Source of the DNA: Alphaproteobacteria bacterium
GTDB taxonomy: Bacteria > Pseudomonadota > Alphaproteobacteria > SHWA01
Direction of reading: 5' to 3'
Assembly (NCBI GenBank): GCA_009693995.1
Contig: SHWA01000010.1
Location: 1-39,394, forward strand
DNA length: 39,394 nucleotides
Shown here: piece after piece, positions 14,817 through 23,479 of the stretch
Layout: each line of letters starts with the position of its first letter
How positions within the stretch are numbered: position 1 is the stretch's first letter
Made by a program: the position numbers and the translations under genes
The notes under the pieces: generated by a model
What the model saw: only the letters and a program-made list of their open reading frames with translations
Database searches by the model: none
Told to the model about the DNA's origin: nothing

Positions 14817-16154
14817 ATGACCGCGACCACGGACAAGGCCGGCGACCCGGGCACCCGGTTGCCCAAGTCCGCCGGGCACGAGAAGCTGTACGAACGGGCG
14901 GAGAAGCTGCTGCCCGGCGCCGGACTCGGGTCCTATTCCCTCCCCGACGACGTGCGGTTCGTGATCAAGCGCGGCAAGGGCGCGCGGCTCGAGGACGTCG
15001 ACGGCAACTGGCACATCGACTATGTGTGCGGCGCCGGTTCGCAGATCCTCGGCCACGCCCACCCGGCGGTCGCCGGCGCCATCGCCGAGCAGCTGACCCA
15101 GGGCCACCAGTACTACGGTACCCTGAACGAGCCGATCCTGAAGCTCGCCGAGGAGCTGGTCGCGGCGATTCCCTGCGCCGAGAAGGTGATGTTCACCACC
15201 ACCGGCTCGGAGGCCACCTTCTTCTCCATGCGCCTGGCCCGCGCCTTCACCGGGCGCAACAAGATCCTGAAGTTCGAGGGCGGCTACCACGGCAATCACG
15301 ACTATTCGTCGTTCAGCATGTTCCCCAAGGCGCGGGCCAACTACCCCGTGGGGACGCCCGATACCGCCGGCATTCCGCCGCACATCGACGAAAACGTGCT
15401 GGTGGCTCCCTTCAATGACCTCGACACCACGCGCCGGCTGATCGAGGAGCACCGGGCTGACCTCGCCGCCGTGATCTGCGAGCCCTTGCAGCGGATCGTG
15501 ATGCCCAAGGCTGGGTTCCTCGAGGGGTTGCGCAAGGTCTGCACCGACAACGACGTGCTGCTGATCTTCGACGAGATGGTGTCCGGCTTCCGCCTCGCCT
15601 ATGGCGGCGGCCAGGAGTATTTCGGCGTCAAGGCCGACATCGGCACCTATGGCAAGATCATCTCGGGCGGCGGCCCGCTGTGCGCCATCGCCGCCTCGGC
15701 GGAGATCATCGAACTCGCCAATCCGCGGCGCAAGGGCGAGCCGAACTACGTCTACATCAACGGCACGCTGCACGGCTCGCCCATAGCCGCGGTCGCCGGC
15801 CTGGCGACGCTGAACGAACTGAAGAAGCCCGGCTTCCACGCCAACCTGGCGAAGCGCAGCGACGATTTCCGCAAGGAAACGCAGAAGGTGCTCGATCGCC
15901 ACGGCATCGCGGCGCTCTCCTACGGCCACGCATCCTACTGGCAGATATTGTTCACCGATCACGCGCCCGAGAGCGCACTCGACGTGGTGAACTCGGACAT
16001 GGCCTCTGCCCGGCGGCTGGATCTGGAATCGCTGCGCCACGGCATCTACAACCTGCCCGGCGTGCGCCGCTACATCACCCAGGCCCACACGGACCAGGAT
16101 TTCAGCGAAACGCTGGAGCGCTTCGACGCCACCTGCCGGGCCTTCAACGCCTAG
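14817..16154 (+). CDS. Class III aminotransferase (glutamate-1-semialdehyde aminomutase-like)
   Basis: A 445-residue PLP enzyme of the class III aminotransferase family. The cofactor lysine is K280 in GTYGKIISGG, the aspartate holding the pyridine nitrogen is D252 in IFDEMVSGFR, and the phosphate-binding TTTGSEAT lies at 127-134. The layout resembles glutamate-1-semialdehyde 2,1-aminomutase. Its place as last gene of the HyuB-HyuB-HyuA operon, 25 bases after HyuA behind AGGAGGGAG, points to a transamination or aminomutase step in the same catabolic route rather than tetrapyrrole synthesis. Its TAG stop overlaps the stop of the convergent oxidoreductase in the shared tetranucleotide CTAG. Confidence 0.87.
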   Translation: MTATTDKAGDPGTRLPKSAGHEKLYERAEKLLPGAGLGSYSLPDDVRFVIKRGKGARLEDVDGNWHIDYVCGAGSQILGHAHPAVAGAIAEQLTQGHQYYGTLNEPILKLAEELVAAIPCAEKVMFTTTGSEATFFSMRLARAFTGRNKILKFEGGYHGNHDYSSFSMFPKARANYPVGTPDTAGIPPHIDENVLVAPFNDLDTTRRLIEEHRADLAAVICEPLQRIVMPKAGFLEGLRKVCTDNDVLLIFDEMVSGFRLAYGGGQEYFGVKADIGTYGKIISGGGPLCAIAASAEIIELANPRRKGEPNYVYINGTLHGSPIAAVAGLATLNELKKPGFHANLAKRSDDFRKETQKVLDRHGIAALSYGHASYWQILFTDHAPESALDVVNSDMASARRLDLESLRHGIYNLPGVRRYITQAHTDQDFSETLERFDATCRAFNA

Positions 16155-17404
16155 GCAATCCCGCGAAAGCGGGTCACGGCATAGGGCGCCGGGTCGAACC
16201 CTGGCGCCCTTTCCGCATACAGATCGGCGATAAGGCGCGCGGTGAAGGGCGCGCCGGTGAGCCCCAGGTGGCCATGGCCGAAGGCGAACGCGAGGCCGGC
16301 CACACCGGGAACCAGCCCGATCATGGGCCGGCTGTCGGGGAAGGACGGGCGGTTGCCGAGCCAGGTCGTCGGCGGCCCGGATTCGATGCCGGGGAAAAGG
16401 CGCCGCGCCAATGTGGCCAGGACCTCGGCCCGCGCCGGATTGGGCGGGGCAAGGGCCGAGTCGATCTCGACCGTGCCGGCGAGGCGCAGTCCCTGTTCCA
16501 TCGGCGTCGCGATGAACGCGCGCGCCACATGGGCGACCGGGCGGCGCGGCTGCACCGACGGCGCCGGCAGCACGACGTGGTAGCCGCGCTCGGCCTGCAG
16601 CGGCACCACCAGGCCAAGGCCGCGGGCGAGACCGGCCGAGGCGATGCCGGCGGCCAGCACCACCCGCTCCGCCGCGAGGGTCTCCGCCTCGGTCGCCACG
16701 CCAATGACCTGCCCGCCTAGGCGCTCGATGCGCGTGACGCCCGCGCGCCGCACCGATCCGCCGGCCTGTTGCAGGGCGTTCACCAGGGTGCGCGTCAGGC
16801 GCTGGGGATTGGTCGTGTGGGCATAGTCCGGGAACAGGATGCCGCGGCGAAAAATGGGGGCGAGGGCGGGTTCGATCTGGCGCAGCTCCGCGGCCGCGAC
16901 CGGCTCCATCCTGAGCCCGAACTCTTCCCTGAGACGCCGCGCCACGTCTTCGCTGGCGGAGGGGTGGTCGGTCTCGAACACCAAGAGCTGGCCGGCGCGG
17001 CGCACCAAATCGGTAAAGGCGGCCTCGCCCAGGAGCCGCCGATAACCCTCGGTCGTGCCGGCCGTCATCTGGTGAATGGCGGCGGCGCTTCGCTGCACCG
17101 TCCCCCGCCGCATCGCCCACAGGAACCGCAGCAGCCATGGCAGCCCGCGCGGCAGGTAACGCCATCGCACGCGGAAGGGGCCGAGCGGGTCGCGCAGCCA
17201 GCGCGGGATCTCCGGCAGCATGGAGGGGAGGGCGATCGGCACGCAGGCGCCGGCACTGAGCGAGCCGGCGTTGCCGAACGAGCAACCGGCTCCCGGCTCG
17301 TCCCGGTCGATCAGGGTGACGGCGTGGCCTTCGCGGGCGAGCTCGAGGGCCGTCGCGGCGCCGACTACGCCTGCGCCGACCACGATCGTGCGTGCTGTTG
17401 CCAC
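16151..17404 (-). CDS. FAD-dependent oxidoreductase (DadA / D-amino acid dehydrogenase-like)
   Basis: A flavoprotein of the DAO family that oxidises amines or D-amino acids. The FAD-binding Rossmann motif G10-A-G12-V-V-G15 sits at the N-terminus and ends with the acidic residue in VTLIDRD; the C-terminal FAD segment GHGHLGLTGAP is present. GTG 17404 gives a 417-residue protein with a normal N-terminus and AGGG upstream. A TTG at 17425 would overlap the pgi stop and lacks a ribosome-binding site. The gene lies 17 bases downstream of pgi on the same strand. Its stop overlaps, by 4 bases, the stop of the convergent class III aminotransferase. The substrate is inferred only as an amino compound. 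Confidence 0.85.
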   Translation of the reverse strand: MATARTIVVGAGVVGAATALELAREGHAVTLIDRDEPGAGCSFGNAGSLSAGACVPIALPSMLPEIPRWLRDPLGPFRVRWRYLPRGLPWLLRFLWAMRRGTVQRSAAAIHQMTAGTTEGYRRLLGEAAFTDLVRRAGQLLVFETDHPSASEDVARRLREEFGLRMEPVAAAELRQIEPALAPIFRRGILFPDYAHTTNPQRLTRTLVNALQQAGGSVRRAGVTRIERLGGQVIGVATEAETLAAERVVLAAGIASAGLARGLGLVVPLQAERGYHVVLPAPSVQPRRPVAHVARAFIATPMEQGLRLAGTVEIDSALAPPNPARAEVLATLARRLFPGIESGPPTTWLGNRPSFPDSRPMIGLVPGVAGLAFAFGHGHLGLTGAPFTARLIADLYAERAPGFDPAPYAVTRFRGIA

Positions 17405-17421
17405 TGGACCCTGTCCCCGGA

Positions 17422-18729
17422 TCAACCGACGCCGTCGGCGAGGTAACGCCGCGCCAGCACCTTGCCTTCCTCGACTGCCGGCTGGTCGAACGCATCGACG
17501 CCCAGCAGGCGCGCAGCGATCATGGTCTCCAGCATGAAATGCATGAAGAGGGCGCCGAGGGTGCGCTCGGCCACCGCCTCCAGCCGGATCACGCGCACCG
17601 GGCAGCCATGGCGCGCCAAAGTCTCGGCCGTCGCCCGCGCCTCAACCGCGACCAGGTCGCCGATCGTCTTGCCGACATAAGGCGCGAGCGCCGGGTCGTC
17701 CGCCACGCTCGCTTCAATGCGAGAACCGAGGCCGCGGAGCGATGGCTGGAGGATGGTGAACAGCTTGTCCCGCGGTCCGTCGAGATAGAGCTGGAGCTGG
17801 CTGTGCTGGTCTACGGGTCCGAGGGCGCGGATCGGCGTCGTGCCCTTGCCGTCCTTGCCCAGGCTCTCGGCCCAGAGCTGCCGGTACCACATGGCGAACC
17901 GCTCCAGCCGATCGGCGTAGGGCATCATCACCATCTGCGAGATGCCGCACCCGCCGGCCGCGACCGCGAGCGCCGCGCCGGCCGCCGCCGGCACGGTCTC
18001 GGGCGCGGCTCCCGCCAGCACCGGCGCCAGGACTTCGGCCGCGCCGGCGCGCAGCGCCGCCGCATCGAGTCCCAGCAGCAGCGCCGGCAGCAGCCCGACA
18101 ACGGACAGCACCGAGAACCGGCCGCCCACCAACGGATCATGGTCGAGGACCGGGAAGCCGTGGCGCCCGGCCAGGCGGCGGAGCGGGTTGTCACCGGGCT
18201 CGGTGATTGCCGCGAAATGAGCCTTCATGTACTTGCCGCCGCCCGCCGCCTGGATGCGGCCCATGGCGGCGAGCGTCTGCAGCAGCGTTTCCGCCGTGGT
18301 GCCCGATTTGGAGACCACCAGGAAACGGGTGGTGCGCAGGTCGCAGGCGGCGAACGCCGCGTCCAGCGTGACGGGATCGAGATTGTCGAGGAAGTGGACG
18401 CGCGCGCCGCCCTGGCGGCCGAACAATCCGGGCGTAAGCCCGGCGATGGCGGCGATCGCCTGGGCGCCGAGGCTGGAGCCGCCGGTGCCGAAGACGAACA
18501 GATCGGTCGTGTTCTTCAAGAGGTGCTCGGCCACGGACGCGGCGGCGGCGAGATCGTCGTGGCGCGCCGGCAGGCGGAGGAGGGGCAGACTGCCGTCGTC
18601 GTGGCGTGCGCGGAGCTCGGCGAGGATCGCTCCGGTGCGCGACAACTGGGCCGTGAACTGTCGGCGCGGGACGCCGACTCTGCCGATGGCGTCCTCGAAG
18701 CAGCTTTCGATGACGTGCACGTATGTCAT
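17422..18729 (-). CDS. pgi: Glucose-6-phosphate isomerase
   Basis: A 435-residue cytoplasmic enzyme interconverting glucose 6-phosphate and fructose 6-phosphate. Sugar-phosphate-binding motifs are FGTGGSSLGAQ at 80-90 and VSKSGTTAETL at 139-149. Catalytic residues can be matched: E288 in WAESLGKDGKG, H309 in GPVDQHSQLQLYL and K423 in AVEEGKVLAR. The length fits the shorter bacterial type (about 430-450 residues) rather than the 550-residue enterobacterial type. It starts at ATG 18729. It is a housekeeping gene sitting among catabolic genes, and the FAD oxidoreductase follows on the same strand after 17 bases, an unexpected pairing. Confidence 0.92.
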   Translation of the reverse strand: MTYVHVIESCFEDAIGRVGVPRRQFTAQLSRTGAILAELRARHDDGSLPLLRLPARHDDLAAAASVAEHLLKNTTDLFVFGTGGSSLGAQAIAAIAGLTPGLFGRQGGARVHFLDNLDPVTLDAAFAACDLRTTRFLVVSKSGTTAETLLQTLAAMGRIQAAGGGKYMKAHFAAITEPGDNPLRRLAGRHGFPVLDHDPLVGGRFSVLSVVGLLPALLLGLDAAALRAGAAEVLAPVLAGAAPETVPAAAGAALAVAAGGCGISQMVMMPYADRLERFAMWYRQLWAESLGKDGKGTTPIRALGPVDQHSQLQLYLDGPRDKLFTILQPSLRGLGSRIEASVADDPALAPYVGKTIGDLVAVEARATAETLARHGCPVRVIRLEAVAERTLGALFMHFMLETMIAARLLGVDAFDQPAVEEGKVLARRYLADGVG

Positions 18730-18810
18730 GGCGGGACCGGCGGTGTGGCGGCTGGGGACGTCGGCCGGACCCTAGCCGATCGGCTCGGAGCGGGCAAAGC
18801 ACAGAGACGC

Positions 18811-18843
18811 GACAGGCGCGCGAGCTGGGCTCGCGCGCCTGTC
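18811..18843 (-). terminator. Strong hairpin downstream of the flavin monooxygenase gene
   Basis: GACAGGCGCGCGAG (18811-18824), loop CTGGG, CTCGCGCGCCTGTC (18830-18843): a perfect 14-pair GC-rich stem. It lies between the stop of the luciferase-like gene (18864) and the start of pgi (18729), both on the minus strand. It is probably the terminator of the former, although no clear T run follows. Confidence 0.65.
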
Positions 18844-18863
18844 CGGCGGCAAAAACTGGCGGG

Positions 18864-19904
18864 CTACTCGGCGGCGGCGCGGCCCTGCATCCTGGCCGTG
18901 TCGGCCTTGAGCACCGGGATGACCTCCTTGGCGAACAGCCGCATCGAGTTCAGGATCCGATCCTGCGGCAGGCCGCCGAACGTCATCCAGCAGGTCAGGA
19001 AATTGACCCCGGTCTCGTCGCGCAGCTTGCGCAGCTTCTGGATGCAGGTCTCCGGGCTGCCGAAAATCATCTGGCTGCGCTCATGATCGCCGATGGGGCG
19101 GAACATGGCCGTCGACTTCATGTAGTACTCGACCGCCTCTTCGCCGATCGCCTGGGCTTCCTTGTCGGTCTCGCCGACGTAGATGTGCCGCATGCAGTGG
19201 AAGTCGAACGGCTTGCCGGCGAGGCCTTTGGCGGCGCGCGAATCGATGAACATGTTGTAGGTCTGGCGCAGCTCGTGCGGTGGCGCCCAGGCGGAGAGCA
19301 AGCCGTAACCGTTGTTCACCGCGTAATCGATCCATTCCCGCGTACCGAGGCGCGTCGCAACCCAGATCGGCGGATGCGGCTTCTGGTACGGGCGTGGCAC
19401 GAGCGTCAGGCGCGGGACCTTGTAGAACTTGCCCTGGTAGGAGAACTCTTCCTGGGTCCAGGCGCCGACGATGATCTCGACGGACTCCTTGAAGCGCTCG
19501 ACCTTCTCGTTAATCGGAATGTCGAAGCCGTCGAACTCGTATTTGCGATAGCCGGTGCCGAAGCCGGCCTCGATCCGGCCCTTGCTCAGGATGTCGGCCA
19601 GGATGATGTCTTCGGCCGTCTGCAGCGGGTGCTGCAGGGGCAGGATCTTGATCGCGGTGCCGATGCGCACGCGTTTGGTGATCATGGCCACCGCGCAGGC
19701 GAGCGCGTAGGGCGAGGTGGAAAGGCCGTATTCGCCGAGCACGTCGGGCACGTAGGGGACCGACGAGAAATGGTGCTCGGTGAGCCAGACCGAGTCGAAA
19801 CCGGTCTCGTCGGCCTGCCGGATCTGCTCGAGATGGTCATAGACGATTTGATGCTCGCCCTTGGTGAAGGGCCGCTCGAGAAGATGGAACGATCCGAACT
19901 TCAT
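18864..19904 (-). CDS. Luciferase-like (LLM class) flavin-dependent oxidoreductase
   Basis: A 346-residue TIM-barrel flavin monooxygenase of the bacterial-luciferase superfamily, which uses reduced FMN supplied by a separate reductase. It begins MKFGSFHLLERPF and shows VWLTEHHFSS, KRVRIGTAIKILPLQHP and RIEAGFGTGYR, all typical of the family. ATG 19904 has GGAGGAAA upstream; the longer open frame to 19958 has no such site. The substrate is unknown; members oxidise alkanesulfonates, long-chain aldehydes, EDTA and others. It is transcribed divergently from the MocR regulator at 20015, which makes it a likely regulatory target. No flavin reductase gene is visible in the window. Confidence 0.87.
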   Translation of the reverse strand: MKFGSFHLLERPFTKGEHQIVYDHLEQIRQADETGFDSVWLTEHHFSSVPYVPDVLGEYGLSTSPYALACAVAMITKRVRIGTAIKILPLQHPLQTAEDIILADILSKGRIEAGFGTGYRKYEFDGFDIPINEKVERFKESVEIIVGAWTQEEFSYQGKFYKVPRLTLVPRPYQKPHPPIWVATRLGTREWIDYAVNNGYGLLSAWAPPHELRQTYNMFIDSRAAKGLAGKPFDFHCMRHIYVGETDKEAQAIGEEAVEYYMKSTAMFRPIGDHERSQMIFGSPETCIQKLRKLRDETGVNFLTCWMTFGGLPQDRILNSMRLFAKEVIPVLKADTARMQGRAAAE

Positions 19905-20005
19905 GCCCGTTTCCTCCGCATTCTTGCGCCCCGACGCTTGCACTGGCCGGCGCAGCACTCATCAGCGACAGGATGATTGCATCAATTTACGGGGTCAATT
20001 AGAAC

Positions 20006-20022
20006 ATTGTCACCATGACAAT
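20006..20022. promoter_or_regulatory. Palindrome over the mocR start codon (candidate operator)
   Basis: ATTGTCA-CCA-TGACAAT is a perfect 7+3+7 inverted repeat covering the ATG at 20015-20017. Two further TCAATT/CAATTT elements lie just upstream (19982-20000). The site sits at the divergent promoter of a MocR-type regulator, a usual place for autoregulation. No Shine-Dalgarno sequence precedes the ATG, so the message may be leaderless or poorly translated. Confidence 0.5.
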
Positions 20023-21409
20023 CTGGCAGCCACGGCTGGATGGCCGGCGCGGTCCCCGCTATCTCGCCATCTGCAACGCCTTGGCCGAGGACATCGAGGC
20101 CGGCCAGCTCAACTCCGGCGACCGCCTTCCCACCCACCGTGACCTCGCCTTCCGCCTCGGCGTGACAGTGGGCACCGTCAGCCGGGCCTATGGCGAGGCC
20201 ACGCGGCGCGGGCTGCTTTCGGGCGAGGTCGGTCGCGGCAGCTTCGTGCGCGAGCCGGGCAAGGAGGAGAGCGCGGTCGTCGAACGCGGCCTGCTGCCCC
20301 ACGGCGTGGTCGATCTCAGCCTCAACCAGGCGCCGGTCGGCGGCATGGAGCGGGACGCCTTCCGCGCCGCCTTCGACCATGTCGGCCAGCGGCGCGACAT
20401 CAGCCGGGTGCTCGACTATCAGTTCGACGCCGGCGGCAGCGAGGCCGAGCGCGTGGCAGTCGCCACCTTCCTGGTCGGCGTCGGCGCCTGGCGCGACGTG
20501 GACGAGATCGTGATGACGGCTGGCGTCCAGCACGGGCTGATGGTGGCGCTGGCCGCGCTCGCCGAGCCGGGCGACGTGGTGCTGACCGAGGCGCTCACCT
20601 ATCCCGGCTTCCGGGCGCTCGCCAACATGCTGCACCTGCGGCCGCAGGGCGTGGCGCTCGACGGCCACGGCCTCATCCCGGAGGCGTTGGAGGAGGCCTG
20701 TACCGCGACCGGCGCGCGGGTCCTCTATCTGATCCCGACCCTGCAGAACCCGACCACCGCGATCCTGCCCCGGGGCCGGCGCGAGCAGATCGCCGCCATC
20801 GCGCGCCGGCACGGGGTCGTCGTCATCGAGGACGACATCTACGGCTTCCTCGCCCCCGAGGCGCCCGAGCGGATGCAGGCGATCATGCCCGAGCAGACCG
20901 TGCTCCTCGGCGGCACCTCGAAGAGCTTGGCGCCCGGCCTGCGCATCGGCGTCGCCGTCGCGCCGCGCGCGCTCGCCGCGCGCATTGCGGCCCGGGTGCG
21001 CGCCTCGCTCTGGATGCCGGCGCCGCCCATGGCCGCCGTGGTGCGCCGGCTGGTGGAGGGCGGCGACGCCCTGCGGATCGCCGAGGCCCGGCGCCGCGAG
21101 GCCGTGACGCGGGAGCGGATCGCGCGCCAGGTGCTCGGCCGCTACAACATCGCCTCCCACCCGGCGAGTGTGCATCTCTGGATGGCGCTGCCCGAGCACT
21201 GGCGCGGGCGCGACCTGATCAGCGCGAGCCGGCAGCGGCAGATCGCGGTAACGCCCGCCGAGACCTTCGCCGTCACCCGCGGTGCCGGGCGTGACCACAT
21301 CCGGATCAGTCTCGGCGGCCCGCGCAGCCACGCCGCGCTCCGCCACGGCCTGCGCGCGCTGGCCGACCTGCTGGCGGCGGAACCCGACCTGCTCGGCCCG
21401 GCGATGTAG
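20015..21409 (+). CDS. MocR-type transcription regulator (GntR winged helix fused to aminotransferase-like domain)
   Basis: A 464-residue fusion. Residues of about 10-75 form a GntR winged helix (PRYLAICNALAEDIEAG, LPTHRDLAFRLGVTVGTVSRAY), and the rest is a fold-type I aminotransferase domain. The PLP lysine is K303 in GGTSKSLAPGLR. Such regulators sense PLP adducts of amino compounds and usually control divergent or nearby genes. The likely targets here are the divergent flavin monooxygenase and perhaps the downstream dehydrogenases. The ATG has no ribosome-binding site and lies inside a 17-base palindrome, which suggests autoregulation and possibly a leaderless transcript. An alternative reading as a true aminotransferase is unlikely given the N-terminal DNA-binding domain. 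Confidence 0.88.
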   Translation: MTIWQPRLDGRRGPRYLAICNALAEDIEAGQLNSGDRLPTHRDLAFRLGVTVGTVSRAYGEATRRGLLSGEVGRGSFVREPGKEESAVVERGLLPHGVVDLSLNQAPVGGMERDAFRAAFDHVGQRRDISRVLDYQFDAGGSEAERVAVATFLVGVGAWRDVDEIVMTAGVQHGLMVALAALAEPGDVVLTEALTYPGFRALANMLHLRPQGVALDGHGLIPEALEEACTATGARVLYLIPTLQNPTTAILPRGRREQIAAIARRHGVVVIEDDIYGFLAPEAPERMQAIMPEQTVLLGGTSKSLAPGLRIGVAVAPRALAARIAARVRASLWMPAPPMAAVVRRLVEGGDALRIAEARRREAVTRERIARQVLGRYNIASHPASVHLWMALPEHWRGRDLISASRQRQIAVTPAETFAVTRGAGRDHIRISLGGPRSHAALRHGLRALADLLAAEPDLLGPAM

Positions 21410-21487
21410 GCGGCCGTCCACCGTCCTTGCGAGCGCCGGCACCCACCTTCTACTATCGCCCCGGCATCGCGGGGGAGGGGGAACCAC

Positions 21488-22414
21488 ATGACGACGATCG
21501 GCTTCATCGGAGTCGGCCAGATGGGTTCGGGCATGGCCAAAAACCTGGCCAAGGCGGGCTTTCAGGTGCGCGCCTTCGACCTGAACAAGGCCGCGCTCAA
21601 GGCAGTCGCCAAGGCCGGGGTGAAACCGGTCGGCTCGCTCGCCGAGGTGGCCAAGGGCGCCGGCATCATCTTCTCGAGCCTGCCCTCCTTCGCCGCCGCC
21701 GAGGCGGTCTATTTCGGCAAGGACAACATCCTGAGCCACGTGGCCAAGGGCACGATCCTGATCGAGACCTCGACGATCACCCTCGACATCGTGCGCCGCG
21801 AGGCGGCGGCCGCGGCGGCCAAGGGGTGCGAACTGATGGACGCGCCGATCGCCGGTGGCCCGTGGGGCGCGGCGGCCGGCACCTTGACCGTGATGATCGG
21901 CGGCGCCAAGGCGGCCTTCAAGAAGGCCGAGCCCGCCTTCCGCGCCATCGGTGAAAAGATCATCCATGTCGGCCCAAGCGGCCATGGCATGGTCGCCAAG
22001 CTCTGCAACAACATGCTGTTGCAGGCCCATTACATCGCCCTCTGCGAGAGTTTCGCGCTCGGCGAGCGGCTCGGCGTCGACGGCAAGACGCTCTACAACA
22101 CGCTCTCCCAGGCGTCCGCGCGCAGCTACCTGATGGACAACTACTGTCCGGCGCCGGGGGCGACGGCGAACTCGCCGGCGAACGAGGGTTACACGCGCGT
22201 CACCGCCGACGGGCACATCATCCTGAAGGACCTGACGGTCGCCCTCGAGGCGGCGAAGAGCGTGCGCTCGCCGGTGCCGCTCACCGCGAACGCGTTCGCG
22301 CTCTACACCATGTTCGTGAACGGCGACAAGCGGGGGCTCGACTGGTCCGGCGCCTATACCCTGTTCTCGGACCAGATCGCCAAGCCCAAGCGCGCCCTGC
22401 GCAAGCGGAAATGA
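21488..22414 (+). CDS. NAD(P)-dependent beta-hydroxyacid dehydrogenase (3-hydroxyisobutyrate dehydrogenase-like)
   Basis: A 308-residue dehydrogenase of the beta-hydroxyacid family. The nucleotide-binding motif is GFIGVGQMGSGMAKNL at 5-20. The family signature DAPIAGGPWGAAAGTLTVMIGG follows at 118-139, with catalytic K171 in GHGMVAKLCNN. It would oxidise a 3-hydroxy acid to the semialdehyde, or reduce glyoxylate-type semialdehydes. D31 after the Rossmann strand (RAFDLN) suggests NAD preference, as an inference. The start is ATG 21488, with GGGGGAGGGGG upstream. It lies 78 bases downstream of mocR and 32 bases upstream of the zinc alcohol dehydrogenase on the same strand, so the two enzymes may act in sequence. 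Confidence 0.87.
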   Translation: MTTIGFIGVGQMGSGMAKNLAKAGFQVRAFDLNKAALKAVAKAGVKPVGSLAEVAKGAGIIFSSLPSFAAAEAVYFGKDNILSHVAKGTILIETSTITLDIVRREAAAAAAKGCELMDAPIAGGPWGAAAGTLTVMIGGAKAAFKKAEPAFRAIGEKIIHVGPSGHGMVAKLCNNMLLQAHYIALCESFALGERLGVDGKTLYNTLSQASARSYLMDNYCPAPGATANSPANEGYTRVTADGHIILKDLTVALEAAKSVRSPVPLTANAFALYTMFVNGDKRGLDWSGAYTLFSDQIAKPKRALRKRK

Positions 22415-22446
22415 ATCGCCCTCGCTCCGGCAGATAGGCTGATCCC

Positions 22447-23466
22447 ATGAAGGCTCTCGTCCTGGATGCCCCCAAGCAGTTCCGCATCGCCGACGTGCCC
22501 GATCCCGTGCCCGCCGCCGACGAGGCGCTGATCCGCATCCACCGCACCGGCATCTGCGCCACGGACGTCGCCACCTTCAACGGCGATTCGACGGTCGCGA
22601 TCTTTCCGCTCATCCCGGGCCACGAGTTGGTCGGCACGGTGGAGCGGGCGCCAGAGGCAAGCGGCTATGCCGAGGGCGATTGGGTGACGATTTATCCGAC
22701 GGTGGGCTGCGGCGTGTGCGCCTACTGCCATGCCGGCAAGCCGCACCACTGCAAGAAGTTCACCGTGTTCGGCGTCTCCCGCGATGGCGGCGCCTTCGCC
22801 GAGCGGATGAAGGTGCCGGCCCGACTGCTGATGAAGGTGCCCGAATCCTTGCGCAACGAGCATGGCGCGCTGATCGAGCCGGCGGTGGTCGGCGTGCACG
22901 CGGCGCGGCGCGCCGGCATGACCGGCGGCAAGCGGGTGGCCGTCATCGGCGCCGGCACCATCGGCTCCATGTGCGCCCAGGTGTGCCGCGCCTGGGGGGC
23001 CGCCGACGTGATCCTGGTGGACCGGCTCCCCGCCCGCCGCGAGCTCGCGCGCGACCTCGGCTTCGCGCACTTCGTCGCGAGCGGCAAGGGCAATCTCGCG
23101 GAGGAGATCACCGCCTTCGGTGGCGACGTCGACATCGTGATTGACACCGTCTGCGTCGGCGCCACCCTGGAGGCGGCGGTGAATTCTCTGGCCATGGGCG
23201 GCACGCTGCTCGCGCTCGCCTTCCCCCACGCCGGGCAGGCGTTCCAGCTCCCCTATCCGGTCGCCTACCGGCGCGAGATCAACGTGATGTTCTCGCGCAA
23301 CTACCCGCGCGAGGATTTCGCCACCGCCATGCAGCTCTTGGCCGACGGCCGTATCGACGGGCCACGCATGATCACCGCGACGTATTCGCTCGATCGCTTC
23401 GGCGATGCCATGGCCGACCTGAAGAGCCGGCCCGACCGCCACGTCAAGGTGATGATCGCGCCGTGA
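22447..23466 (+). CDS. Zinc-dependent medium-chain alcohol dehydrogenase
   Basis: A 339-residue medium-chain dehydrogenase. Catalytic-zinc ligands are C37 (GICATD) and H59-E60 (PGHE). The structural-zinc cysteines C88, C91, C94 and C102 are all present in VGCGVCAYCHAGKPHHC, and the coenzyme motif GAGTIGSMCAQ follows the central EPAVVGVHAARR segment. It resembles threonine/sorbitol/galactitol dehydrogenases and oxidises a secondary alcohol with NAD(P). The start is ATG 22447. It lies 32 bases after the beta-hydroxyacid dehydrogenase and ends 13 bases before the stop of the convergent amidase gene. The exact substrate is unknown. Confidence 0.9.
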   Translation: MKALVLDAPKQFRIADVPDPVPAADEALIRIHRTGICATDVATFNGDSTVAIFPLIPGHELVGTVERAPEASGYAEGDWVTIYPTVGCGVCAYCHAGKPHHCKKFTVFGVSRDGGAFAERMKVPARLLMKVPESLRNEHGALIEPAVVGVHAARRAGMTGGKRVAVIGAGTIGSMCAQVCRAWGAADVILVDRLPARRELARDLGFAHFVASGKGNLAEEITAFGGDVDIVIDTVCVGATLEAAVNSLAMGGTLLALAFPHAGQAFQLPYPVAYRREINVMFSRNYPREDFATAMQLLADGRIDGPRMITATYSLDRFGDAMADLKSRPDRHVKVMIAP

Positions 23467-23479
23467 ACCGGCCGACCGC

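Noticed and set aside
8705..14866. A 2053-codon open frame on the minus strand
   Set aside because: It lies exactly opposite the HyuB-HyuB-HyuA genes. Its product is rich in His, Arg, Ala, Asp and Gly with no recognisable domain. GC-rich codon use leaves the antisense frame open; the repeat of HyuB doubles the length.
16160..16173. CCCGC-GAAA-GCGGG hairpin after the HyuB operon as terminator
   Set aside because: It lies inside the coding 3' end of the convergent oxidoreductase and has no T run, so it is at best a weak contribution.
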